A stretch of DNA of 64,000 bases from Erysipelotrichaceae bacterium (GCA_030526485.1 JAUNCS010000004.1:1-64000); one strand, 5' to 3'. Counted from the first letter of the stretch, positions 33,907 to 42,432 are shown. The notes: generated by a model not told the origin, from the sequence alone. Made by a program: numbers and translations.

Positions 33907-35358
33907 ATGGCCTGTACAACAATTTTAGCTGGTAAAAAAGCTACATATAATGGCTCAACAATGATAGCCAGAAACGATGATGGTTTCTTTGATGTAAAGA
34001 AACTGGTAATCGTTGATTCCAAGAAACAACCCCGTAAATATAAGAGTAAGATTGCTCACTTAACAATAGATTTACCTGACAACCCTTTAAGATATACTTC
34101 AACACCAAGTGTTGATTTATCTAGTGGTATCTGGGCAGCCAATGGTATTAATGAATTAAATGTTGCGATGACCGCAACTGAAACTGTTACTACCAATCCT
34201 TTGGTAATGGGTGCTGATCCATATGTGAAATATCAGAAAGCCAAGGGTAATAAAAAAGAAGTACCTGGTGGTATTGGTGAAGAAGACCTGGTTGTCTTAG
34301 TTCTTCCTTATATTAAGAGTGCCAGAGAAGGTGTACTTCGTTTAGGATCTTTATTAGAAACCTATGGTACCTATGAATCAAATGGTATTGCTTTCTCTGA
34401 TAAAGATGAAATCTGGTGGTTAGAAACTATTGGTGGTCATCACTGGATTGCCAGAAGAGTAAAAGATGAAGAAGTAGTAATTATGCCAAATCAGTTTGGC
34501 TTAGACTGCTTTGATATGGAAGATGCCTTGAATGAAGGAAAAGAAAATCTTTGTTCAAAGGATTTAAAAGAATTTATTGAAAAAAATCACTTATTGATGG
34601 ATGGTGAAAGATTCAACCCACGTGTAGCCTTTGGTTCACACAGTGATGCTGACCATGTCTATAACACACCTCGTGGCTGGTATATGGGAAGATACTTCAA
34701 TCCTACTAAATATAAGTGGGATGGTGAAAATGCTGATTTCAACCCACAAAGTGATAATATTCCTTGGTCATTTATTCCGGAAAAGAAGGTGACAGTTGAA
34801 GATATTAAATATGTCTTATCAAGTTATTATCAGGGAACACCATATAATCCACATGGAAAAGATCCAAAGAAGGGAATATATCGTCCAATTGGTATTTCTA
34901 GAACGGGTGTAATGGCAGTCCTAGAAATCAGAAACAATGTACCAAAAGAAATCAGCGCCATTGAATGGATCTGCTTTGGCTGCAATGCCTATAATGCGAT
35001 GATTCCTTTATATGCGGATGTTGATAGACTACCAGCATATGTATCAAACACAACATTAACAGTAGATACTAATTCTTTCTATTGGACCAGCAGATTAATT
35101 GCCGCTATGGGTGATCAAAACTTTAAGACCTGTGTCATGGATATTGAAAGATATCAGGGTGCGATGGCTAATAAGGGTCATCAGCTTATTAATGAATATG
35201 ATGCCAAGATTTTAGAAACTAAAGATTACTCATTAAAGTATGAAGCCAATAATAAACTTTGTGAAATGGCGAAAGAAGAAGCTGACAACGCGTTAAATAA
35301 GATATTAATGGATGCATCTAAAAATATGACAGTTGGCTACAGCAGGGCGGATAACTAA
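33907..35358 (+). CDS. C69-family dipeptidase
   Basis: 483 residues from the ATG at 33907 (MACTTILAGKKATYNG), with TGGAGGA upstream; an earlier in-frame start lacks a site. It belongs to the Ntn-hydrolase PepD/U34 group: Cys3 becomes the N-terminal nucleophile after self-processing, followed by GSTMIARNDDG. Other family segments include NEWWLET-like DEIWWLETIGGHHWIARRV and GIYRPIGISRTGVMAVLEI. It cleaves dipeptides in the cytoplasm, matching the Opp system at 50.7-56.5 kb. The fusion gene begins in its stop (TAATG). Confidence 0.9.
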   Translation: MACTTILAGKKATYNGSTMIARNDDGFFDVKKLVIVDSKKQPRKYKSKIAHLTIDLPDNPLRYTSTPSVDLSSGIWAANGINELNVAMTATETVTTNPLVMGADPYVKYQKAKGNKKEVPGGIGEEDLVVLVLPYIKSAREGVLRLGSLLETYGTYESNGIAFSDKDEIWWLETIGGHHWIARRVKDEEVVIMPNQFGLDCFDMEDALNEGKENLCSKDLKEFIEKNHLLMDGERFNPRVAFGSHSDADHVYNTPRGWYMGRYFNPTKYKWDGENADFNPQSDNIPWSFIPEKKVTVEDIKYVLSSYYQGTPYNPHGKDPKKGIYRPIGISRTGVMAVLEIRNNVPKEISAIEWICFGCNAYNAMIPLYADVDRLPAYVSNTTLTVDTNSFYWTSRLIAAMGDQNFKTCVMDIERYQGAMANKGHQLINEYDAKILETKDYSLKYEANNKLCEMAKEEADNALNKILMDASKNMTVGYSRADN

Positions 35359-36500
35359 TGGAACTATTTAAGACATTTGGTGAAGAAATAAGTATTGAAT
35401 CTTTATTAACGATTGGACCTGAAAACTATGTGCTAGTAGATACAAGAAATGAAGATTCATATGAATATGGAACTATTCAATACGCCATCAATAACCGGCA
35501 TATTCTAAAAGATTTAGAAGAAGATAAATTAGATAAAAATAAGTCATACATACTTTTCTGTATGTATGGAAATGAGTCAAAAGAAATAGCTAGTAAGTTA
35601 AGAGAAAAAGGCATAGATGTTACTTGTATCCAAGGTGGTTACAGCTCTTATTTGCGCTTTAATTTAGATAGAGAAGAACTAAAAGAAGAAGTAGAAAAAT
35701 CTCTGATGAAAGTCTATCGCAAAAGACTGCTTTCACCATTTCTAAAAGCTATCAATGACTATCAGATGATACAGGATGGCGATAAGATTGCGGTCTGTAT
35801 TTCCGGTGGCAAAGACTCTATTTTAATGGCTAAATTATTCCAGGCTTTACATAAATTTTCAGCTATTAAATTTGAACTTGTCTTTATGGTAATGGACCCA
35901 GGCTACAGTAAATTAAATAGAGAATTAATTGAAAAGAACTGTCGTAATTTAGGTATACCGGTAGAAATCTTTGAAACAAAGATTTTTGATACGGTATACG
36001 ATATTGAGAAGAGTCCTTGTTATTTATGTGCGAGAATGCGTAGAGGCTATTTATACTCTAATGCGAAAAGACTTGGCTGCAATAAAATTGCCTTGGGACA
36101 TCATTATGACGACGTTATTGAAACAGTAGTAATGGGTATGTTCTATGGCGCTCAGATGCAGTCAATGATGCCTAAATTAAAGAGCGATAACTTCGAAGGT
36201 ATGGAATTAATCAGACCTTTATATCTGGTAAGAGAGAAGGATATTATCACTTGGCGTGATCATCATAATCTGCACTTTATTCAATGTGCATGTCGTTTTA
36301 CTGAGAATAATCACAAGGTACAAGATGATGGTTCAAGCACAAGTAAGAGACTGGAAATTAAGCACTTAATTAAAGAGCTTAAGAAGACCAATCCGTTTGT
36401 TGAAAAGAATATTTTCAAGAGTACTGAAAATGTTTGTCTTGATAATTTAATCGCTTATAAAAAGAATGGTAAACGTGTTCATTTCTTAGATGAATATTAG
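35358..36500 (+). CDS. rhodanese-PP-loop fusion, TtcA-like tRNA thiolation enzyme
   Basis: 380 residues. The N-terminal rhodanese domain (about 5-105) has active-site Cys68 in FCMYGNES. It is joined to a PP-loop ATP pyrophosphatase: SGGKDS at 149-154, CYLC (Cys221, Cys224), KIALGHHYDDVIET, and a third Cys pair in QCACRF. TtcA puts sulfur on C32 of tRNA through an Fe-S cluster held by such cysteines. The fused rhodanese could supply persulfide sulfur. It overlaps the C69 dipeptidase stop by one base. It could act on another tRNA position; the substrate is not proven. Confidence 0.8.
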   Translation: MELFKTFGEEISIESLLTIGPENYVLVDTRNEDSYEYGTIQYAINNRHILKDLEEDKLDKNKSYILFCMYGNESKEIASKLREKGIDVTCIQGGYSSYLRFNLDREELKEEVEKSLMKVYRKRLLSPFLKAINDYQMIQDGDKIAVCISGGKDSILMAKLFQALHKFSAIKFELVFMVMDPGYSKLNRELIEKNCRNLGIPVEIFETKIFDTVYDIEKSPCYLCARMRRGYLYSNAKRLGCNKIALGHHYDDVIETVVMGMFYGAQMQSMMPKLKSDNFEGMELIRPLYLVREKDIITWRDHHNLHFIQCACRFTENNHKVQDDGSSTSKRLEIKHLIKELKKTNPFVEKNIFKSTENVCLDNLIAYKKNGKRVHFLDEY

Positions 36501-36545
36501 AGTGTATAATAATTGTAACAATCATTATTACATCAGGAGATTATT

Positions 36546-36962
36546 ATGCAAATTTCAAGTAGATTAACAATGGCTGTGCATATGCTGGTATATATAAATG
36601 TTCATTCAAATGAGAAGGTCACCAGCGATATGATGGCTAAGTCTGTTAATACAAATCCAGTCATTATCAGAAGACTTTTATCACAGTTAAAAGAAGCTGA
36701 AATCATCACAGTTACAAGAGGTACAGGTGGTGTTGAAATCATCAAACCTTTAAATAAAATTACACTACTGGATATCTACTATGCAGTTGAATGTGTTGGT
36801 GAAGAAAATCTCTTCGCTTTCCATAATCCAAATAAAAGAGATAAGGTAGGTAGAAAGATTCATCCAGCTTTAGATGATAGATTACTGAATGCCCAAAACG
36901 CTTTAGAAAAACAATTAAGCAAGGTTAATCTTTCACAGATTATTAACGACATCAAGCAATGA
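36546..36962 (+). CDS. Rrf2-family transcription regulator
   Basis: 138 residues. The winged helix-turn-helix (about 1-75) has the Rrf2 layout: SSRLTMAVHMLVYI, VTSDMMAKSVNTNPVIIRRLLSQLK, and the GTGGVEIIKPLNKITLLDIYYAV wing. No cysteines are present, so it is not an Fe-S sensor like IscR; it is closer to YwnA. AGGAGA precedes the ATG and TATAAT lies at about 36507-36512. It ends in TGA, rare in this window, and overlaps the next gene by 4 bases. The target is unknown. Confidence 0.85.
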   Translation: MQISSRLTMAVHMLVYINVHSNEKVTSDMMAKSVNTNPVIIRRLLSQLKEAEIITVTRGTGGVEIIKPLNKITLLDIYYAVECVGEENLFAFHNPNKRDKVGRKIHPALDDRLLNAQNALEKQLSKVNLSQIINDIKQ

Positions 36963-37225
36963 AACTCTTAGTAGAAATTGATAGAAAGGTTCATGAAATA
37001 GAAGGTGAATCAGCACGTAGTCTATTCGATGAAATCAATAAGATTCAGGATATGATTACGCTTCTTGATTCAGCTATCTGTTTTGGTACTTCTTTTGATC
37101 AGAAAGATATTGAAAAACTAAAGACACTTATCAATAGTTATGAAGATAATACTATAACAATGGAAGATATTATCGATTTAGAAATTCATTTAAGTGTCTG
37201 TGATATTAAGGTTATAAATGCGTAA
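36959..37225 (+). CDS. small protein of unknown function, coupled to the Rrf2 gene
   Basis: 88 residues, mostly helical and acidic (VEIDRKVHEIEGES, then IQDMITLLDSAICFG). No family recognised. It starts at ATGA overlapping the Rrf2 stop and has no ribosome binding site of its own, so translation is coupled. A strong terminator overlaps its last codons. It may be a partner or modulator of the regulator. Confidence 0.65.
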   Translation: MKLLVEIDRKVHEIEGESARSLFDEINKIQDMITLLDSAICFGTSFDQKDIEKLKTLINSYEDNTITMEDIIDLEIHLSVCDIKVINA

Positions 37226-37247
37226 GATTCGTCTTATGCATTTTTAT
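37212..37247 (+). terminator. terminator of the Rrf2 operon
   Basis: ATGCGTAAGA and TCTTATGCAT form a stem with a TTCG tetraloop, followed by TTTTTATTTG. Confidence 0.9.
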
Positions 37248-37270
37248 TTGATTGACAGTATAAATGCTGA

Positions 37271-37309
37271 TTGGAAAAGAACAAAATAAAGAGTATACTA
37301 ATTATAGTA
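37271..37309 (+). promoter_or_regulatory. abiE promoter with overlapping palindromic operator
   Basis: TTGGAA (37271-37276), a 17-base spacer and TATACT (37294-37299). The palindrome TACTAATTATAGTA (37296-37309) overlaps the -10 and start point, as expected for autorepression by the AbiEi antitoxin. Confidence 0.65.
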
Positions 37310-37314
37310 AATAT

Positions 37315-37340
37315 CCGTAAAAAACATATAATTACGGAGG
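37315..37340 (+). promoter_or_regulatory. inverted repeat covering the abiEi ribosome binding site
   Basis: CCGTAA and TTACGG are separated by 11 bases; the second arm runs into the ribosome binding site ACGGAGG. In RNA the pair could hide that site; in DNA it could be a second operator. Confidence 0.5.
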
Positions 37341-37349
37341 TAAACAGTA

Positions 37350-37892
37350 ATGATTTATACATATGAAGAATGTTTAAAACTATATGGCAGTGATTACCAG
37401 ATAAGAAAACAGATAACATTAAAAAATCTTTATCAAATTGAACCTGGTATTTATTCCGATAAGGAGTATGAAACGCGCGTCGCTATTATTATGAAAAAAT
37501 ATCCTTTTTCTGTTTTTACTCTTAATAGTGCGTTTTATTACCAAGGTTTAACTGATACAATACCTGAGAAATTTTATATAGAAACGGATAAAGATGCTGC
37601 AAAAATTACAGATAAAGCAATAAAACAATTATTTGATAATAATTCGAGCTTGGAATTAGGTGTGGAAGTAAAAAAATATAATGGTGATGAAATTAGAATC
37701 TTTTCTAAAGAACGATTGTTAATAGAACTCATAAGACATCGAACAAAACTTTCTTTTGATTACTATAAAGAAATAATAGGGAATTATAGAAAGATTGTTT
37801 CGGAACTCGATTTTCAAGCGATAGAAGAGTACGCTGAACAATTACCTAAAACAAATCTGGTTATGAACATTATTAGGATGGAGATACTTTAG
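37350..37892 (+). CDS. abiEi: AbiEi-type antitoxin
   Basis: 180 residues. The N-terminal winged-helix antitoxin domain (YTYEECLKLYGSDYQIRKQI, then IEPGIYSD) is typical of AbiEi, followed by the AbiEi_4-like part (VFTLNSAFYYQGLTDTIP, KERLLIELIRHRTKLS). In type IV toxin-antitoxin systems AbiEi represses the operon and counters AbiEii without binding it. It has a strong ACGGAGG site. The toxin starts in its stop (TAGTG). Codon use is more AT-rich than in the neighbours, hinting at transfer. Confidence 0.85.
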   Translation: MIYTYEECLKLYGSDYQIRKQITLKNLYQIEPGIYSDKEYETRVAIIMKKYPFSVFTLNSAFYYQGLTDTIPEKFYIETDKDAAKITDKAIKQLFDNNSSLELGVEVKKYNGDEIRIFSKERLLIELIRHRTKLSFDYYKEIIGNYRKIVSELDFQAIEEYAEQLPKTNLVMNIIRMEIL

Positions 37893-38692
37893 TGAATATA
37901 CGTGAATTAACAAAAGAAATAGAAAACCTTGGATACAAAGATGAAAACGCATCAGCTAGAGTTTGCCAAGACATTATATTAAAAGCAATTTCAAAAAGTA
38001 CACTATCACGTAATGCAACTATAAAGGGAGGTGTTGTGATGAGGAGTATGACAAATAACATACGAAGAGCAACACAGGATATGGATATAGATTTTATAAG
38101 ATATTCTTTGTCTGATGATTCTATAGATATGTTCGTAAAAAAGATAGATTGTCTAGATGGTATTACAATTAAACGTATTGGTAAAATATTGGAACTCAAT
38201 CAACAAGATTATCATGGAAAACGTGTTTTTGTTGAAATTTCCGATGAAGAAGGCAATAGTGTTGAAAGTAAAATCGATTTAGGTGTCCATAAAAGATTAG
38301 AAATAACACAAGAAGAGTATTGTTTTGATATCGTATTTGATGAAGAAGGGGCGTCCCTTCTGATAAATTCAAAAGAACAAATGATAGCAGAAAAAATTAG
38401 ATCACTGTTAAAATTCGGCAGATTTAGTACAAGATATAAAGATATATTTGATATTTATTATTTCTGCGAAAAAGTTGATGCTGAAAAGTTTAAATGTTGT
38501 ATGAAACATATTGTTTTTAGCGATTCTAAAATGCGAGAAAACAATATGGATGATGTGTATAAAAGAATATCAAATATTTTTAAAGATAAAGTATACAAGT
38601 CGGCAGTTGATAAAAGTGATAAACGTTGGCTCGATGAGGACATAGATACTATATTTGATGGTATATTAGAATTCATTGGTTCTATATCTTAA
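37892..38692 (+). CDS. abiEii: AbiEii-type nucleotidyltransferase toxin
   Basis: 266 residues starting at GTG, one base into the antitoxin stop. The nucleotidyltransferase core reads KGGVVMRSM, then RATQDMDIDFI with the paired Asp of DxD; conserved later parts are EKIRSLLKFGRFSTRYKDIFDIYYF and SKIDLGVH. AbiEii toxins transfer nucleotides to target RNAs such as tRNA ends, stopping growth during phage infection. Complete length for the family. The pair stands alone between terminators, like a mobile cassette. Confidence 0.85.
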   Translation: MNIRELTKEIENLGYKDENASARVCQDIILKAISKSTLSRNATIKGGVVMRSMTNNIRRATQDMDIDFIRYSLSDDSIDMFVKKIDCLDGITIKRIGKILELNQQDYHGKRVFVEISDEEGNSVESKIDLGVHKRLEITQEEYCFDIVFDEEGASLLINSKEQMIAEKIRSLLKFGRFSTRYKDIFDIYYFCEKVDAEKFKCCMKHIVFSDSKMRENNMDDVYKRISNIFKDKVYKSAVDKSDKRWLDEDIDTIFDGILEFIGSIS

Positions 38693-38709
38693 TCAATGAA
38701 CTGACAATT

Positions 38710-38737
38710 TTGTTTAAGATATAGAAAATAGTATAAT
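38710..38737 (+). promoter_or_regulatory. promoter of the YfcC-type transporter gene
   Basis: TTGTTT (38710-38715), a 16-base spacer and TATAAT (38732-38737), giving a leader of about 50 bases before the ATG at 38793. Confidence 0.65.
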
Positions 38738-38792
38738 GTATCAGCATTAATAAGTAGATGTAGCAATATTAATGGTTTAAAAGGAGAGACAA

Positions 38793-40298
38793 ATGAAGAA
38801 AAAGAAATTCGAAATGCCTCATACTTTCGTCATTATTTTTGGCGTAGTAATGTTAGCGGCAATACTAACAATGTTTATCCCTCTGGGAAGATATCAAACT
38901 AAGGAAATTACTTATATTCAAAATGGTACTGAAAAGACAAGAGTTGTTCTTGATCCCGAAAGCTTTGAATATGTATTAGATGAAAATGGAAACAAAATTA
39001 CTTCAGTAGCTCCATTATTTGGAACTGAAGATACTGGCAGACAAGGTATTCTGAACTATGTCTTTGAAGGTATGACAACTGGTGATAAATGGGGTTCAGC
39101 AGTTGGTATCATTGCCTTCATTCTGGTAGTAGGTGGTGCCTTCGGCATCGTATTAAAGACTGGTGCCATTGATAGTGGTATCCATCGAATCCTTTCAATA
39201 ACCAAGGGTAAAGAAATAATCCTGATTCCAATTCTAACTATCCTGTTCTCATTAGGTGGTGCAGTATTTGGAATGGGTGAAGAAGCTATTCCCTTTGTAA
39301 TGATAGTTGTGCCAATGTTTATCGCCTTAGGTTATGATGCGATAGTTGGTCTAATGTGTACATATGTAGCAACACAGGTTGGTTTTGGTACTTCTTGGCA
39401 AAACCCATTCTCACTAGCAGTAGCTCAGGGTATCGCTGGTGTTCCGGTAATGTCTGGTGCCTGGTTTAGAATTCCACTTTGGATTGTCTTTACTGGCGCA
39501 ACAATTATCTTCACAATGACATATGCCAAGAAGATTAAAAAGAATCCTCAATTATCTGTAGCTTATGAAACAGATGCTGCATATCGTAATGAATTTAAAG
39601 ACAACAGTGAAGAAAAAGAATTCAATCTAGGCCACAAATTAGTTCTATTAACAATCCTGGCTTGCATTATCTGGACTGTTTGGGGCGTTGTAGCTAAGGG
39701 CTACTATATTCCAGAAATCGCATCACAGTTCTTCATTATGGGCTTAGTTGCAGGTATTATTGGCGTAGTATTCAAATTAAACAATATGACAGTAAATGAC
39801 ATCGCATCATCATTTACAAATGGCGCAAAAGATATGGTTGCGGCAGCAATGTGCGTAGGTATGGCACAGGGTATCATCATCGTACTAGGTGGTACAAGCG
39901 CAACTGATGGTACAGTATTAAATACAATCCTTCATTCAATTTCAAATGGAATGCAGGGCTTACCAACTGTCATCTCAGCTTGGTTTATGTATGTCTTCCA
40001 GTCAGTATTCAACTTCTTCGTTGTATCTGGTTCTGGTCAGGCAGCGCTGACAATGCCAATCATGGCTCCACTTGCTGACCTTGTTGGTGTATCAAGACAA
40101 ACTGCTGTCTTAGCATTCCAACTAGGTGATGCCTTCACAAACTTCATCGTACCAACATCAGGTGTATGTCTGGGTGCTCTTGCAGGTGCTAAGCTACCTT
40201 GGGGTAAATGGGCTAAATTCCAGATTAAGTTCCAGCTTGTATTATTCATCCTATCAACAATCGCAATGGTACTTGCTGTAGTAGTTGGATTAGTATAA
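38793..40298 (+). CDS. YfcC-family (DcuC superfamily) transporter
   Basis: 501 residues with about 11-12 membrane segments. An early extracytoplasmic loop of about 60 residues follows the first helix (YQTKEITYIQNG onward). Conserved segments include GAIDSGIHRILS, GMGEEAIPFVMI, QVGFGTSWQNPFSLAVAQGIAG and SGQAALTMPIMAPLADLVG. Relatives include arginine/ornithine exchangers and dicarboxylate or short-chain acid carriers; the substrate cannot be read from sequence. AAAAGGAGAG precedes the ATG. A single-gene unit with promoter and terminator. Confidence 0.85.
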   Translation: MKKKKFEMPHTFVIIFGVVMLAAILTMFIPLGRYQTKEITYIQNGTEKTRVVLDPESFEYVLDENGNKITSVAPLFGTEDTGRQGILNYVFEGMTTGDKWGSAVGIIAFILVVGGAFGIVLKTGAIDSGIHRILSITKGKEIILIPILTILFSLGGAVFGMGEEAIPFVMIVVPMFIALGYDAIVGLMCTYVATQVGFGTSWQNPFSLAVAQGIAGVPVMSGAWFRIPLWIVFTGATIIFTMTYAKKIKKNPQLSVAYETDAAYRNEFKDNSEEKEFNLGHKLVLLTILACIIWTVWGVVAKGYYIPEIASQFFIMGLVAGIIGVVFKLNNMTVNDIASSFTNGAKDMVAAAMCVGMAQGIIIVLGGTSATDGTVLNTILHSISNGMQGLPTVISAWFMYVFQSVFNFFVVSGSGQAALTMPIMAPLADLVGVSRQTAVLAFQLGDAFTNFIVPTSGVCLGALAGAKLPWGKWAKFQIKFQLVLFILSTIAMVLAVVVGLV

Positions 40299-40302
40299 TT
40301 TA

Positions 40303-40334
40303 AAAATCTCTAGAGTTAATCTAGAGATTTTTTA
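40303..40334 (+). terminator. terminator of the YfcC-type gene
   Basis: AAAATCTCTAGA and TCTAGAGATTTT form a perfect stem over a GTTAA loop, followed by TT and a T-rich run. Confidence 0.9.
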
Positions 40335-40341
40335 TGCTTAA

Positions 40342-40373
40342 ATAAAAATCTCCCACCATAGAGGTGAGAGATT
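40342..40373 (-). terminator. terminator of the perR-rubrerythrin-rubredoxin operon
   Basis: On the minus strand AATCTC-CACC and GGTG-GAGATT pair with one mismatch, followed by TTTATTT. It lies 11 bases past the rubredoxin stop. Confidence 0.8.
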
Positions 40374-40383
40374 GAATGAGTGA

Positions 40384-40521
40384 TTATTGAGCTTCAGAGA
40401 ACTGGTCTTTGCCTACACCACATAGTGGGCAAACGTAATCAGCAGGTAGATCTTCGAATGCTACACCACCGTTTTCTTCTGGATTGTATTCAAATCCACA
40501 TACATTACAAACGTGTTTCAT
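40384..40521 (-). CDS. rubredoxin
   Basis: 45 residues: [10 protein letters not shown] near the start and [12 protein letters not shown] near the end. The four cysteines of two CxxC(G) knuckles bind one iron. This small electron carrier should pass electrons to the rubrerythrin encoded just upstream, 18 bases away, for peroxide reduction. GGAGAATT lies before the ATG. Slightly shorter than the 52-54 residues usual in clostridia, but all iron ligands are present. Confidence 0.95.
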   Translation of the reverse strand: MKHVCNVCGFEYNPEENGGVAFEDLPADYVCPLCGVGKDQFSEAQ

Positions 40522-40539
40522 TTACTTAATTCTCCTTAA

Positions 40540-41127
40540 TTATTTACCGAAGTAGCGATCTAATAGACCCTTAAGAGCCTTACCGTGTCTAGCTTCATCT
40601 CTAGCCATTTCATGAACAGTATCATGGATAGCATCTAAGTTGTTCTTCTTAGCACACTTAGCTAAATCAGTCTTACCCATAGTAGCACCGAATTCGCAAT
40701 CAACTCTCCAAGCTAAGTTCTTCTTAGTTGAATCAGTCATCATTGGTTCTAATTCTGAACCTAATAATTCAGCGAATTTAGCAGCGTGTTCTGCTTCTTC
40801 GAAAGCAGCCTTTTCCCAGTATAAACCGATTTCAGGATAACCTTCTCTATGAGCTACTCTAGCCATAGCTAAGTACATACCTACTTCTGAGCATTCGCCA
40901 GTGAAGTTAGCCTTTAACTGTTCTAAGATATAAGTCTTATCTTCTTCAGATACATTAGCGTTATTCTTTACAGTTGAAGCGTAAACACCAAATTCGTGTT
41001 CAGCAGCTAGCTTTAATTCGCCTTCCTGAGCCTTGAACATATCAGCGCCTACATGGCAAACTGGACAAGCTTCAGGTGCAGCATCACCTTCATGAACATA
41101 ACCACAAACAGTACAAACAAATTTCAT
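40540..41127 (-). CDS. rubrerythrin, reverse type (rubredoxin domain first)
   Basis: 195 residues. The N-terminal rubredoxin domain has CTVCGY and CPVCH (residues 5-8 and 21-24). A four-helix diiron domain follows, with Glu/His ligands in [37 protein letters not shown]-like DCEFGATMG and [11 protein letters not shown]. The reversed domain order marks the NADH-linked peroxidase type that protects anaerobes from peroxide and oxygen. It is middle of a perR-rbr-rd operon with a GGAGATT site. Confidence 0.95.
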   Translation of the reverse strand: MKFVCTVCGYVHEGDAAPEACPVCHVGADMFKAQEGELKLAAEHEFGVYASTVKNNANVSEEDKTYILEQLKANFTGECSEVGMYLAMARVAHREGYPEIGLYWEKAAFEEAEHAAKFAELLGSELEPMMTDSTKKNLAWRVDCEFGATMGKTDLAKCAKKNNLDAIHDTVHEMARDEARHGKALKGLLDRYFGK

Positions 41128-41132
41128 TATTA

Positions 41133-41525
41133 TTAATCTCCTTCTTTAATACAATTATTGCACATTCCTTGAATTAAGAATGAAAAACCTGTGACTTTAT
41201 TTATATTTAATTCTTTTTTATTCACAATCGCTTCTTTTAAACTTTCAGGGATTGTAATTTCAGAATCATATACCTTTTTACACTTTTGACAATAGAAATG
41301 ATAGTGTTCACCAGTGAAGGCATCAAAGTGATCCTTGCCATCATCAGTATGAACCTTTATAGCTAAGTTATTATCTACCAGCTGTCCTAAATTACGATAG
41401 ACAGTGCCAAGAGAAATATTTGGAATCTCTTCTTTTACATGCTGATAAACATCTTCAGCAGTAGGGTGACTCTTAGTAGATTTTAAATAGTTATGTATAA
41501 GATCTCTTTGTCTAGAGTAGTTCAT
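41133..41525 (-). CDS. perR: Fur/PerR-family peroxide regulator
   Basis: 130 residues from the ATG at 41525, just after GGAGG. The N-terminal winged helix ([37 protein letters not shown]) precedes the metal-sensing domain: [24 protein letters not shown] holds the His/Asp regulatory site and first CxxC, and MCNNCIKEG the second CxxC of the structural zinc. PerR rather than Fur is inferred because it leads the rubrerythrin operon. It has two operator-like palindromes in its promoter region. Confidence 0.88.
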   Translation of the reverse strand: MNYSRQRDLIHNYLKSTKSHPTAEDVYQHVKEEIPNISLGTVYRNLGQLVDNNLAIKVHTDDGKDHFDAFTGEHYHFYCQKCKKVYDSEITIPESLKEAIVNKKELNINKVTGFSFLIQGMCNNCIKEGD

Positions 41526-41540
41526 CCTTTCCTCCAAATC

Positions 41541-41555
41541 TAGGAATAATTCCTA
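41541..41555. promoter_or_regulatory. Per-box-like operator, perR side
   Basis: TAGGAATAATTCCTA is a 15-bp (7-1-7) palindrome, the size and symmetry of Per/Fur boxes. It lies between the perR start and a minus-strand TATACT-like -10 near 41566-41572, so binding would block the operon. Confidence 0.7.
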
Positions 41556-41596
41556 CTTTTAGTATATACCTATTTTATTGGAATGCAATAGAAAAA

Positions 41597-41611
41597 TAGT
41601 AATTATTCCTA
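41597..41611. promoter_or_regulatory. second Per-box-like operator
   Basis: TAGTAATTATTCCTA matches the first box at most positions and lies 56 bases away, nearer the divergent LUD gene. Both transcripts may be controlled from here. Confidence 0.6.
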
Positions 41612-41663
41612 ATTTTTTAAATTGATTGAAATGATAAGATTAAATAAGAAGGGAGAAATGACA

Positions 41664-42296
41664 ATGAATCCAGTAAAACAGTTCTATTACAATCAGGCTC
41701 AGGTTGTAATCAATAATATGAAGAAAAGAAATTTTGAAGTTTACTATGTAGAAAATATGGAAGAAGCTAAAGTCAAACTGGCTGAACTATTAGGTGAAAA
41801 GAAAGTAATTGGCTATGGAGGCAGTGAAACTATTGATGAAAATGGTGTTAAAGACTTTTTAAGGGAAAAGGGTCATGAGTTTATTGTTAGAGAAAATTAT
41901 AAGACTGCTGAAGAAAGAAAAGAATTAAATGCCAAATTAATTAATGCGGATGCTTTCTTAATGAGTTCTAATGCGATTACTATTGATGGGGAATTGGTGA
42001 ATATTGATGGCGCCTGCAGCAGGGTAGCTTTCCTTTTATATGGACCAAGTGAAGTATATGTGATTGCTGGCATGAATAAGGTAGTCAGTGATCTTGACTC
42101 AGCTATTAAGAGAATAAAGAATACAGCTTCACCTAAAAATACTGTGCGATTAAATAAGGATACGCCATGTGCTAAATCAGGAGTATGTGGTGATTGTTAT
42201 AAGGACTCAATCTGCTGCTCAACAGTTATAACCAGAATGAGCAGAATTCCTAATAGAATTAAAGTTATTCTTGTGGGTGAAGAACTGGGCTATTAA
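41664..42296 (+). CDS. LUD-domain (LutC/YkgG-like) protein
   Basis: 210 residues from the ATG at 41664 (MNPVKQFYYNQAQ), where GAAGGGAG lies at the best distance. The LUD core reads KVIGYGGSETIDENG, ADAFLMSSNAITIDGELVNIDG, and RVAFLLYGPSEVYVIAGMNKVV. C-terminal cysteines (CAKSGVCGDCY, ICC) suggest metal binding. LUD proteins take part in lactate oxidation or other redox jobs; stand-alone copies like this have unclear roles. It is divergent from perR with shared operators, hinting at an oxidative-stress link. Confidence 0.85.
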   Translation: MNPVKQFYYNQAQVVINNMKKRNFEVYYVENMEEAKVKLAELLGEKKVIGYGGSETIDENGVKDFLREKGHEFIVRENYKTAEERKELNAKLINADAFLMSSNAITIDGELVNIDGACSRVAFLLYGPSEVYVIAGMNKVVSDLDSAIKRIKNTASPKNTVRLNKDTPCAKSGVCGDCYKDSICCSTVITRMSRIPNRIKVILVGEELGY

Positions 42297-42315
42297 AAAA
42301 TTAACAAAAAAGGTA

Positions 42316-42344
42316 TTGAAAACGCTTTTAGTCTTTGATAGGAT
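42316..42344 (+). promoter_or_regulatory. ptsG promoter with overlapping catabolite-response element
   Basis: TTGAAA (42316-42321), 17 bases, TAGGAT (42339-42344). TGAAAACGCTTTTA (42317-42330) matches the CcpA cre consensus except near its end and covers the -35. Confidence 0.65.
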
Positions 42345-42360
42345 AAAAGACGTAAATTAA

Positions 42361-42432
42361 GTGTGTCACTGATTCGATCAGGCATCAGCAATTTATCTAA
42401 AGTCTTTTTTAGATATTGTTGATGCCTTTTTT
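42361..42432 (+). promoter_or_regulatory. ribonucleic antiterminator (RAT) and terminator in the ptsG leader
   Basis: The leader has GTGTCACTG and CAGGCATCAG (42363-42388), the shape of a BglG/GlcT RAT hairpin. Its second half overlaps a long terminator stem: GGCATCA..CAAT..ATCTAAA pairing with TTTAGAT..ATTG..TGATGCC (42381-42426), then T6. Binding of the antiterminator encoded downstream of ptsG would prevent the terminator and allow expression. Confidence 0.88.
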
